Below the pieces are notes generated by a model, which saw nothing but the letters and a program-made list of their open reading frames with translations, had not been told where the DNA came from and did not search any database. Below are positions 1-7,443 of a stretch of DNA of 64,000 nucleotides, one piece after another. Source of the stretch: Martinezella calliandrae (GTDB taxonomy: Bacteria; Pseudomonadota; Alphaproteobacteria; Rhizobiales; Rhizobiaceae); NCBI RefSeq assembly GCF_030272695.1, contig NZ_JARFYN010000013.1, forward strand, positions 1 through 64,000, in the 5' to 3' direction. Positions within the stretch are counted from its first letter, which is position 1. The number at the start of each line of letters is the position of its first letter. The translations under genes and the position numbers were made by a program.

Positions 1-61
1 AATCCAGGAAACTTAAGAGCGAGAGACTTCGTCGCCAGCAGCGCCGCCGCCCTCGTCAGTG
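1..61 (-). other. Leader of a transcript running off the left edge (probable rRNA operon leader)
   Basis: Downstream (leftward) of the strong minus-strand promoter at 69-97 there is GC-rich sequence with no open reading frame and no ribosome binding site. A promoter this good feeding a non-coding GC-rich leader fits the 5' leader of a 16S-23S-5S operon just outside the window. The identification rests on promoter architecture and a remembered resemblance to rhizobial rrn leaders; the 16S gene itself is not visible. Confidence 0.45.
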
Positions 62-68
62 ATCGGGC

Positions 69-97
69 TTATAGACCCACCCCCAGAGCATAGTCAA
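69..97 (-). promoter_or_regulatory. Strong sigma70-type promoter on the minus strand (likely rrn promoter)
   Basis: Read on the minus strand there is TTGACT (97-92), a 17-base spacer, and CTATAA (74-69), close to the housekeeping consensus. Upstream of the -35, roughly 100-165, the DNA is AT-rich, as expected of an UP element. Transcription would start near 61 and leave the window. The opposite strand carries the unrelated gene starting at 363. Confidence 0.6.
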
Positions 98-362
98 CAC
101 CCACATTGTAAAAATTCTGACATTTTTATATCTTATTGATTTTACAGAGGTATTTGTGTGTTGATATAGTTTGGTGGGAAAATCGCCCTCATAAGAGGCC
201 TTTTCTGGATTTATTTTACGTGTCGTCAGAGAATCTGTCTGCTGGAGAGAGATGGGAGTGCGAACCATCGGATTCCGGGACCGGCTTGACGCCATGACGC
301 ACAAGCAATTGCCAGTTCCTAGCCCAGGACCTAATAGAGGCTGAGCAATGAAGGAGCCGACA
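98..362. other. Spacer between the minus-strand promoter and the first gene
   Basis: No credible gene is present. The part near 100-175 is AT-rich and probably belongs to the upstream element of the minus-strand promoter. The part near 180-347 must carry the promoter of the plus-strand enzyme gene, but I cannot place it with confidence. Confidence 0.5.
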
Positions 363-1313
363 ATGCTGGTCCTCGATGAAAAGCAGACACGTTTGGCGCT
401 GGCCTGGCCCGCGCTGATAGCGGCGATCGCCAAGATGTTTGCCGGAGATTGCGTCATGCCGGTGCGGCACCACCACGACATCGAGGTGCCCGGCGAAAGC
501 AATGCGACGTTGTTGCTGATGCCGGCCTGGCTGCCGGGCCAATATATGGGTATGAAGATGGTTTCGGTTTTTCCGGGCAATGCCGCACGCGCCCTGCCCG
601 CGATCTTCGGAACCTATCTGCTTTCCTCCGGTAGGACGGGAGAGATGCTGGCGGCGATCGACGGCGGCGAGCTCACGGCACGGCGCACCGCCGCCACCTC
701 GGCACTGGCGGCCCGCTATCTCGCACGCGCGGACGCAGAAGAATTGCTTGTCTGCGGTACAGGGCGGCTGTCGCTCAACCTGATTCAGGCGCATGCCGAA
801 GGACGGGAGTTGAAGCGGATCGGCGTGTGGGGGCGCGATCGCGACAAAGCGCGACAGGTGGCGGACCAAGCGCGTGCGCTTGGTTTGGACGTCAGCGTGG
901 TTAGCGCTCTGGAAACGGCAGCCCGCAGTGCCGACATTATCTCCTGTGGCACGTTGTCGAGCACACCGGTTATCCCGGGCGAATGGCTGAAGGCCGGCGC
1001 GCACCTCGATCTGGTTGGCGGTTTCAAGCCTGACATGCGCGAGACCGATGACGATTCGATTCGGCGCGCGCGGGTCTTCGTCGATACGCGCGCGGGGGCA
1101 ACACAGGAAGCCGGCGATATCGTGCAGCCACTGAAAAGCGGTGTGCTGACGGAAGACGCAATCCATGCCGAGCTCAGCGAGCTCATACGGGGCACGCGGC
1201 CGGGGCGTACAAATGATGACGACATAACCCTGTTCAAATCCGTGGGCGCGGCATTGGAGGATCTCGCCGGCGCGATCCTTGCCTATGAACATGCACAGGG
1301 CAAGCAGGCGTGA
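363..1313 (+). CDS. Ornithine cyclodeaminase/mu-crystallin family protein (likely delta1-pyrroline-2-carboxylate reductase type)
   Basis: About 316 residues, normal for the OCD/mu-crystallin family of NAD(P)-dependent enzymes. The nucleotide-binding region lies around residues 120-230, with the family segment LDLVGGFKPDMRE late in it. Classical ornithine cyclodeaminase has the catalytic Asp right after VGG; here that position is Phe, as in ketimine/pyrroline-2-carboxylate reductases and mu-crystallin-like members. A reductase of cyclic imino acids is therefore more likely than cyclodeaminase. ATG 363 is preceded by AAGGAG at 6 bases; an in-frame ATG at 348 with a weaker GAGG is the alternative. 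The stop overlaps the GTG start of hrpB, so the two are probably co-transcribed. The exact substrate is unknown. Confidence 0.8.
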   Translation: MLVLDEKQTRLALAWPALIAAIAKMFAGDCVMPVRHHHDIEVPGESNATLLLMPAWLPGQYMGMKMVSVFPGNAARALPAIFGTYLLSSGRTGEMLAAIDGGELTARRTAATSALAARYLARADAEELLVCGTGRLSLNLIQAHAEGRELKRIGVWGRDRDKARQVADQARALGLDVSVVSALETAARSADIISCGTLSSTPVIPGEWLKAGAHLDLVGGFKPDMRETDDDSIRRARVFVDTRAGATQEAGDIVQPLKSGVLTEDAIHAELSELIRGTRPGRTNDDDITLFKSVGAALEDLAGAILAYEHAQGKQA

Positions 1314-3781
1314 CACGCATGATATCTTCGCTGCCTGAGCTGCCGGTTTCGCATGTGCTCGCCAATATCGGCACGGCACTCGCGGAAGAACGGCGCGCGG
1401 TTCTGTCGGCTCCTCCCGGCGCCGGCAAGACGACGCTAGTGCCGCTTTACCTCCTGGGTCAAAGCTGGCGCTGCGACGGCCGGATCATCCTGCTGGAGCC
1501 ACGGCGGCTGGCGGCAAGGGCAGCAGCGTCCCGCATGGCCTCGCTGCTCAACGAGCAAGTGGGCGACACGGTCGGCTATCGCATGCGGCTCGACGCCAGA
1601 ATTTCGGCAAAGACTCGCATCGAAGTGGTGACCGAAGGCGTCTTCGCGCGGATGATCCTCGACGATCCCGAATTGTCCGGCGTCTCCACGGTCATCTTCG
1701 ACGAATTTCACGAACGCTCGCTCGACGCGGATTTCGGCCTGGCACTGGCGCTCGACGTGCAATCGGCACTGCGCGAGGATCTGCGCGTCCTCGTCATGTC
1801 GGCGACGCTCGATGTCGAACGCGTCGCCACACTTCTCAAGCATCCGCCTGTCATCGAAAGCATGGGCCGGAGCTTCCCGATCGAGATCCGCCATCAGGAC
1901 CGGCCGGCCGGCGAACGGATCGAGGACACAGTGACGCGTGCTATCCTCGACGCCCATGCGACGGAACAGGGGTCGATCCTCGCATTTCTGCCCGGGCAGG
2001 CGGAAATCACCCGTACCGTGGAAAGACTTGCGGGCCGATTGGCGCCGGAAACGGTGATCGCGCCACTTTACGGCAATCTCGGCCAGAAGGAACAGGATGC
2101 GGCGATCCGCCCGGCGCAGAAGGGCACGCGCAAGATCGTGCTGGCGACGTCGATCGCCGAGACGTCGATCACAATCGACGGCGTGCGCATCGTCGTCGAT
2201 AGCGGCCTGCAGCGGCTGCCGGTCTTTGAGGCATCGACCGGCATTACCCGGCTGGAAACAGTGCGGGTGTCGCGGGCCTCCGCCGATCAGCGCGCCGGCC
2301 GCGCGGGACGAACGGAGCCGGGTATCACAATCCGGCTGTGGCACCCGGGCCAGACTGCAGCGCTGCCTGCATTCACGCCGCCGCAGATCCTGTCCAGCGA
2401 CCTTTCCAGCCTGGCGCTCGATCTCGCCCACTGGGGCGTGCAGGACCCAGCTACCCTTGCCTTTGTCGACCAGCCGCCGGCGACGACACTCGCAGAGGCG
2501 CGGGCGCTGCTGCGCCAGTTGGGGGCACTAGACCCCGAAAACGGTCTGACGGCGCGCGGGCGCCTGATGCGCGATCTCGCCCTGCCGCCGCGGCTTTCGG
2601 CCATGGTGATCTCGGCGGCCGAGTTCGGTCAGGCACGGGAGGCGGCGATACTAGCCGTGCTGCTGACGGAACAGGGGTTGGGCGGGCAGAGCGTCGATCT
2701 GGAAGAACGCCTTCGGCGGTTCAAGACGGAAAAGGGTGAACGGGCCGAGGCGGCGCGCCGGCTGGCCGGTAGGCTCGCGGCGGCGGCGGGTGAAAGCAAG
2801 GCCGTGGCGGCGCCAGTGTTGGCCGGATCATTGCTGCTGCATGCTTTCTCCGACCGCATTGCGCTGCAGCGCGGCGGCCGCGGACGCTTCGTGATGGCGA
2901 ACGGGCGCGGCGCAGAGTTGCCGGAGACGGAGCGCCTGTCCGGTTCGCAGATGCTGGTGATTGCCGATCTGACCGGCCGGGCAGCCCAAGCCCGTATCCT
3001 GGCGGCGGCGGACGTTTCACGTGCCGACGTCGAGGAGCATCTGCCGGGCGAAATTCGCACGGAAGACCAGAGCATCTTCGACAGGGGCAGCCGTCAGGTA
3101 CGGGCACGACGCGTCACCCGGCTCGGCGCCATCGTCTTCGAGGAAACACCCTTGCCCCGGCCATCCGGCGAACAGGCGGCGAAAGCGTTGGCCGATGGCA
3201 TTCGCGAGCTCGGGATCGGAGTACTGCCTTTTTCGAAAGAGGCGACGCAATTGCGCGAACGAATCGGCTTCTTGCATCGCACGATCGGGGAGCCCTGGCC
3301 TGATATGAGCGATGAGGCCTTGCTTTCGCGGCTCGAGGAATGGTTCACACCCTTCCAGACGGACGCGCGCGGCCTGTCCGACATTTCGGCGAGCGGCCTC
3401 TCCAACGGGCTGATGTCGCTCGTGCCGCATGACCTGCAGCGCGACCTCGGCCGAATGGCGCCGACACATTTCGAGGCACCGACCGGCCAGCGCCATCCAA
3501 TCCAGTATGAGGGCGAGGAACCGCTGCTGACGATCCGTGTTCAGGAACTATTCGGATTGAAGCAGCATCCGGCCATCGGCGGCGGCCGGTTGCCGCTGGT
3601 GCTGGAGCTGACGTCGCCGGCCCACCGGCCGATCCAGACGACGCGCGATCTGCCTGGCTTCTGGGCCGGGTCATGGAAGGACGTGCGTGCCGATATGCGC
3701 GGACGCTACCCAAGGCATCCGTGGCCAGAAGACCCAGCGGATGCTTTGCCGACGACAAGAGCCAAGCCGCGTGGTACCTGA
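1310..3781 (+). CDS. hrpB: ATP-dependent RNA helicase HrpB
   Basis: 823 residues, the usual HrpB length. Family: DEAH-box superfamily 2 helicase. Visible motifs are Walker A PPGAGKTT (about 35-42), the DEFH box (131-134), SAT motif III, and the helicase C motif with QRAGRAGR. The C-terminal half is the HrpB-specific region. It starts with GTG inside the stop codon of the preceding gene (4-base overlap). Its cellular substrate in rhizobia is not established, and the context with an OCD-family enzyme and a redox two-component system gives no functional clue. Several long antisense frames here are composition shadows. Confidence 0.95.
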   Translation: MTRMISSLPELPVSHVLANIGTALAEERRAVLSAPPGAGKTTLVPLYLLGQSWRCDGRIILLEPRRLAARAAASRMASLLNEQVGDTVGYRMRLDARISAKTRIEVVTEGVFARMILDDPELSGVSTVIFDEFHERSLDADFGLALALDVQSALREDLRVLVMSATLDVERVATLLKHPPVIESMGRSFPIEIRHQDRPAGERIEDTVTRAILDAHATEQGSILAFLPGQAEITRTVERLAGRLAPETVIAPLYGNLGQKEQDAAIRPAQKGTRKIVLATSIAETSITIDGVRIVVDSGLQRLPVFEASTGITRLETVRVSRASADQRAGRAGRTEPGITIRLWHPGQTAALPAFTPPQILSSDLSSLALDLAHWGVQDPATLAFVDQPPATTLAEARALLRQLGALDPENGLTARGRLMRDLALPPRLSAMVISAAEFGQAREAAILAVLLTEQGLGGQSVDLEERLRRFKTEKGERAEAARRLAGRLAAAAGESKAVAAPVLAGSLLLHAFSDRIALQRGGRGRFVMANGRGAELPETERLSGSQMLVIADLTGRAAQARILAAADVSRADVEEHLPGEIRTEDQSIFDRGSRQVRARRVTRLGAIVFEETPLPRPSGEQAAKALADGIRELGIGVLPFSKEATQLRERIGFLHRTIGEPWPDMSDEALLSRLEEWFTPFQTDARGLSDISASGLSNGLMSLVPHDLQRDLGRMAPTHFEAPTGQRHPIQYEGEEPLLTIRVQELFGLKQHPAIGGGRLPLVLELTSPAHRPIQTTRDLPGFWAGSWKDVRADMRGRYPRHPWPEDPADALPTTRAKPRGT

Positions 3782-3813
3782 GGATGGCCAGGTTCTTCAG
3801 GGGATTGGACAGG

Positions 3814-5121
3814 ATGCCGGATGCGGACGCCAAACCGCAGGACGATCACCACACCAGCCGGCGGCTCAGGCTGCAGACGCTGGTGCGCCTGCGCTGGCTT
3901 GCGGTCGGCGGCCAGACGGTGACGGTGATGATCGTCGCCTTCTGGCTGAAATTTCCCATGCCGCTATTGGCCTGTGGCGTTTTGATCGCCTGCCTTGCCT
4001 GGATCAATTTCTTCCTGACGCTGCGCTATCCGCCGACGCATCGTCTGGAGCCGCCGGCCGCCTTTGCGCTGCTCGGCCTCGATCTTCTGCAGCTCTGCGG
4101 GTTGCTTCTGATCACCGGCGGGCTTGCCAATCCTTTTTCCGCGCTGGTCTGCGTGCCGGTCATCATATCCTTCGCCTCGCAGCCGATCCGTTACAGCATG
4201 ACGTTGATCGTGCTGGCGATGATCTGCATCACCGGGCTTGCCTTCTCACCCTTTCCGCTTCCCTGGTACGGCGGCGTCGAAGTCAACATCCATAGCGTGA
4301 TGCAGCTCGGCGTCTGGTGCTCGATCGCTTCGACCATGGCCTTTGCAGCCTTCTATGCCTATCGCGTCTCCATGGAGGCGACGCAGCTCGCCGACGCGTT
4401 GTCGGCAACGGAACTGGTGCTGCAGCGGGAAAAACATCTGTCGCAGCTCGATGGGCTTGCCGCCGCTGCCGCCCACGAACTGGGCACGCCGCTGGCAACA
4501 ATCAGCGTCGTCGCCAAGGAGATGGAGCGCGAGCTCAGCCATGACGATCGCTTCCGCGAGGACGTGGCGCTGCTGCGCAGCCAGAGCGAACGCTGTCGCG
4601 ATATCCTGCGGCGGCTGACGACGCTCTCCTCCGAAGACGAGGCGCATATGCGACGGCTGACGTTGTCGTCGATGATGGAGGAAATCATCGCGCCCCATCG
4701 GGAATTCGGCATCAATCTTGAGCTGATCGAAAAGAGCCCGCGGGCCGGCGAACCCGTGCTGAACCGCAATGCCGGCATCATGTATGGGCTCGGCAATCTC
4801 ATCGAAAATGCCGTCGACTACGCGCGAAAGAAAGTGACGGTCACAGTGGAATACGACCCCGATACGCTGACCATCGTGATCGAGGATGACGGCAACGGTT
4901 ATTCCGCCGACATCTTGACGCGGATCGGCGAGCCCTATGTCACGACACGACAGCGTGACGACACAGCCGGCGGCCTCGGGCTCGGGCTGTTCATCGCAAA
5001 AACTCTGCTGGAACGATCGGGTGCGACGCTTACCTTCGGCAATCGCGATCCGGAAACGCCAGGTGCGCGCATCCGCATCGAATGGCCTCGAATGTTGATA
5101 GACAGTAATTCGACAAAATGA
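3814..5121 (+). CDS. actS: Redox sensor histidine kinase ActS (RegB/PrrB family)
   Basis: About 435 residues. The N-terminal half has several hydrophobic transmembrane segments and the heptad GGLANPF (residues 102-108), the quinone-binding box of RegB/PrrB kinases. The phospho-acceptor is His221 in AHELGTPL. Cys261 in SERCRDIL sits where RegB has its redox-active cysteine. The ATPase domain has NLIENA and GLGLGLF. With ActR it should control redox, carbon- and nitrogen-related genes and acid tolerance, as known in Sinorhizobium. ATG 3814 has AGGGGA about 10 bases upstream; ATG 3784 is in frame but has no properly spaced site. It lies 32 bases after hrpB. Confidence 0.92.
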   Translation: MPDADAKPQDDHHTSRRLRLQTLVRLRWLAVGGQTVTVMIVAFWLKFPMPLLACGVLIACLAWINFFLTLRYPPTHRLEPPAAFALLGLDLLQLCGLLLITGGLANPFSALVCVPVIISFASQPIRYSMTLIVLAMICITGLAFSPFPLPWYGGVEVNIHSVMQLGVWCSIASTMAFAAFYAYRVSMEATQLADALSATELVLQREKHLSQLDGLAAAAAHELGTPLATISVVAKEMERELSHDDRFREDVALLRSQSERCRDILRRLTTLSSEDEAHMRRLTLSSMMEEIIAPHREFGINLELIEKSPRAGEPVLNRNAGIMYGLGNLIENAVDYARKKVTVTVEYDPDTLTIVIEDDGNGYSADILTRIGEPYVTTRQRDDTAGGLGLGLFIAKTLLERSGATLTFGNRDPETPGARIRIEWPRMLIDSNSTK

Positions 5122-5194
5122 TTTTCACGGCTTAAAACACCGGTCGTTAAGGCAATAGGACTATGCAGGCGGTCAACCGCCGGGATTGAAAATA

Positions 5195-5782
5195 ATGACG
5201 GATAAAGAGCTCACCGACCCTCACGGGGGGGCCAAAGACGTGGCGGACCATATCGGCCCGGATGCGACGTTGCTGATCGTCGATGACGACGGACCTTTTC
5301 TGCGCCGACTGGCGCGCGCCATGGAGACGCGCGGCTTTCTGGTGGAGACGGCGGAATCGGTGGCGGAAGGCGTCGCCAAATCCAAGGCCACTCCGCCGAA
5401 ATATGCCGTGGTCGACCTCCGTCTCGGTGACGGTAACGGCCTCGATGTCATCGAAGCGATCCGGCAGCGCCGCGACGACACGCATATCGTCGTCCTGACA
5501 GGCTATGGTAATATCGCAACCGCGGTCACGGCCGTGAAGCTCGGTGCTCTCGATTATCTCGCCAAGCCCGCTGATGCCGACGACGTCTATGCGGCCCTGA
5601 CGCAACGCCCGGGCGAAAAGGCCGAGGTGCCGGAAAATCCAATGTCGGCGGATCGGGTGCGCTGGGAGCATATCCAGCGCGTCTACGAAATGTGCGAGCG
5701 CAACGTTTCGGAGACGGCCCGCCGTCTCAACATGCATCGCCGCACGCTGCAGCGCATCCTCGCCAAGCGCGCGCCGAAATAG
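5195..5782 (+). CDS. actR: Redox response regulator ActR (RegA/PrrA family)
   Basis: About 195 residues. A receiver domain with the acidic pair DDD near the start, phosphorylation site Asp74 (VVDLRLGDG) and the Lys of LAKP is followed by a linker and a short C-terminal Fis-type helix-turn-helix (SETARRLNMHRRTLQRIL). This is the RegA/PrrA/ActR layout. It follows actS by about 70 bases and is its cognate partner. ATG 5195 has GGGA about 9 bases upstream; a TTG at 5186 is in frame but less likely. The DNA-binding tail matches that of RegA orthologues. Confidence 0.93.
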   Translation: MTDKELTDPHGGAKDVADHIGPDATLLIVDDDGPFLRRLARAMETRGFLVETAESVAEGVAKSKATPPKYAVVDLRLGDGNGLDVIEAIRQRRDDTHIVVLTGYGNIATAVTAVKLGALDYLAKPADADDVYAALTQRPGEKAEVPENPMSADRVRWEHIQRVYEMCERNVSETARRLNMHRRTLQRILAKRAPK

Positions 5783-5841
5783 AAAATATCTTCGCCTAAG
5801 GAGAAGCCGGGCGGTGCGCGCGGATCGAGAAACGGTCGGAG

Positions 5842-6378
5842 TTAAAGCTCCGCTGCCACCTCATCCGCCCTTCGGGCATCTTCTCCCCGAGGGGAGAAGG
5901 TAAAATCTTTACCCGTCGCCCATTCGGCTTGCATCAGCCGCTGGGCGGCCGCACGGGAGAAGTTCAGCGTCACTGATTTGCGCGTGGCCGGCGGCAGGCG
6001 ATGTTCCGGCGCCTCGCGGATCATGTGCGCACCATAGCCGTCCGACAGGAAAAGCCCGCACTCTTCCGGGAAGATATCGAGCGGCACGTCCTTGTGTGTG
6101 GCAAAGAAGAGGCGATCGCAATGCAGGCGGTAATCTGGCCATTTGCGGTCGACGCGAAAATCCTCGATCGAGGATTTGATCTCGATGATCCAGATCTCGC
6201 CTTTTTCGGAGAGCGTTATGAGGTCGGCGCGGCGGCCGCTTGCGAGCGGCAATTCCGGCAAGACGGCATGGCGCATCTCGTGCAGTAATAGTTGCACACC
6301 CTTGCGTACAAGCATCGCCCGTTCTGACTGGCGACCGTCTATTAACGGATTGTTATTGTAAACGCTCAAAATCGTCAT
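5842..6378 (-). CDS. mmcB: MmcB family DNA repair protein
   Basis: 178 residues. It resembles the alphaproteobacterial MmcB family (formerly a DUF), linked to DNA damage responses in Caulobacter. A nuclease-like PD-(D/E)xK pattern is visible: Asp52 in RRADL, then Glu66-x-Lys68 in WIIEIKSS, followed by a basic segment. ATG 6378 has GAGG 6 bases upstream. The last roughly 18 residues (from SPRGE) are encoded by a palindromic intergenic repeat, so the native C-terminus has probably been replaced or extended. It is monocistronic and convergent with actR. Confidence 0.8.
   Translation of the reverse strand: MTILSVYNNNPLIDGRQSERAMLVRKGVQLLLHEMRHAVLPELPLASGRRADLITLSEKGEIWIIEIKSSIEDFRVDRKWPDYRLHCDRLFFATHKDVPLDIFPEECGLFLSDGYGAHMIREAPEHRLPPATRKSVTLNFSRAAAQRLMQAEWATGKDFTFSPRGEDARRADEVAAEL
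5855..5903. repeat. RIME-like palindromic repeat overlapping the 3' end of mmcB
   Basis: The plus strand reads CTCATCCGCCCTTCGGGCAT then CTTCTCCCCGAGGGGAGAAG, two adjacent hairpins (GCCCTTCGGGC and CTTCTCCCCGAGGGGAGAAG). This is the layout of the rhizobial intergenic mosaic elements. A related copy lies at 7314-7405. Here the element is inside an open reading frame, giving the end of MmcB. Confidence 0.75.
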
Positions 6379-6559
6379 GAATTGCCTCGGAGACTAGCAA
6401 GCGTTGTTGCAAAAAAACCATCTCCCTTTAATTTGCGCGGCGGAGCTATTTAAGTGGCACCGCATCAGCTTGCAAAGCTAAATTTAATGGAAAATAAACC
6501 ATAGTCAAAGATGGTGGAAACCATCCCCATTCCCTGTCACAACTCACCAAGAGACTTCC

Positions 6560-7234
6560 ATGCGCATCCGCAATGCTATGACCGCACTCGGCCTTGTCGC
6601 AACGCTTGCCACGGCTGGTTACGCCACCACTGCCGCAGCCACGCCGACCGCTACCGCCAACTCCGCCGCCGACACCATCAAGACATTCGATGATGACTAT
6701 GGCGTCACGAGTGACAACGGCTTCCAACTGCCGGCAATTCCGATCCAAAAGGTGAAGCCGCAGTTCCGCCGCCAAATCGTCTCTTACAAGTCTGACGAAG
6801 CTGCGGGCACGATCATCGTGAATACGCGCGAGCGCCATCTGTACTATATTCTCGGCAATAACGAAGCCGTTCGCTACGGCATCGGCGTCGGAAAGCAGGG
6901 TTTTGCTTGGTCGGGGACGGCATATGTCGCCTGGAAGCAGGAATGGCCGACCTGGCATCCGCCGAAGGAAATGGCTGAGCGTCGTCCGGACGTTGCGAGA
7001 TATGTCGACAACGGCATGAACCCGGGCCTCGAGAACCCGCTCGGTGCCCGTGCTATGTATCTCTACAATGAAAAGGGCCAGGACACGCTGTTCCGCCTGC
7101 ATGGCACGCCGGAATGGGCTTCGATCGGCACCGCCGCTTCCTCGGGGTGCATCCGCCTGATGAACCAGGACGTGATCGACCTCTATAATCGTGTTCTGCC
7201 AGGTCACAGCACCAAGGTTGTCGTGATCCAGTAA
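6560..7234 (+). CDS. Secreted L,D-transpeptidase (YkuD domain)
   Basis: 224 residues. The N-terminus is a signal peptide (basic start, hydrophobic AMTALGLVATLATAGYA, Ala-rich cleavage zone near 25-30). The C-terminal half is a YkuD catalytic domain with His181 (HGTPEW) and the nucleophile Cys197 in SSGCIRL. Such enzymes make 3-3 peptidoglycan cross-links or attach proteins to peptidoglycan in the periplasm; L,D-cross-links are abundant in Rhizobiales. It stands alone between mmcB (divergent) and glcB (convergent) and has its own terminator. Whether it cross-links or anchors outer-membrane proteins cannot be told from sequence. Confidence 0.9.
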   Translation: MRIRNAMTALGLVATLATAGYATTAAATPTATANSAADTIKTFDDDYGVTSDNGFQLPAIPIQKVKPQFRRQIVSYKSDEAAGTIIVNTRERHLYYILGNNEAVRYGIGVGKQGFAWSGTAYVAWKQEWPTWHPPKEMAERRPDVARYVDNGMNPGLENPLGARAMYLYNEKGQDTLFRLHGTPEWASIGTAASSGCIRLMNQDVIDLYNRVLPGHSTKVVVIQ

Positions 7235-7258
7235 TCGCTGGCACTGGGAATGCAAGAA

Positions 7259-7292
7259 GAAGCCACCGGATGGAAACGTCCGGCGGCTTTTC
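7259..7292 (+). terminator. Rho-independent terminator of the L,D-transpeptidase gene
   Basis: AAGCCaCCGGA / TCCGGcGGCTT pair around the loop TGGAAACG and are followed by TTTTCG. The hairpin starts about 25 bases after the stop codon. Confidence 0.75.
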
Positions 7293-7313
7293 GTTTGCGT
7301 TCGTAGCAATCCC

Positions 7314-7405
7314 CCTTCTCCTCTCGGGCAGAGGGTGCCCGAAGGGCGGAGAGGGTGCTGGCGGAGACACCCCTCGTCCGCCCTCCCCCCCGAGGGGAGA
7401 GGCGA
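7314..7405. repeat. RIME-like palindromic repeat between ldt and glcB
   Basis: The segment contains CCTTCTCCTCTCGGG, GGTGCCCGAAGGGCGGA and, after a short interruption, GTCCGCCCTCCCCCCGAGGGGAGAGG. These are the hairpin blocks of the element at 5855-5903 in the other orientation, partly duplicated and degenerate. It lies between two convergent genes. Confidence 0.65.
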
Positions 7406-7443
7406 TTCTGCCAACTCCTTCGCCGCAAAATGTCACGAGCGTA

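Noticed and set aside
216..1379. Minus-strand frame of 387 codons opposite the first enzyme gene
   Set aside because: No family resemblance, high Arg/Gln/His content typical of antisense frames in GC-rich genes, and the plus strand encodes a clear enzyme.
5855..5903. Terminator for actR or mmcB
   Set aside because: The hairpins lack a following T-run, match a repeated element found elsewhere in the window, and lie inside the mmcB frame.
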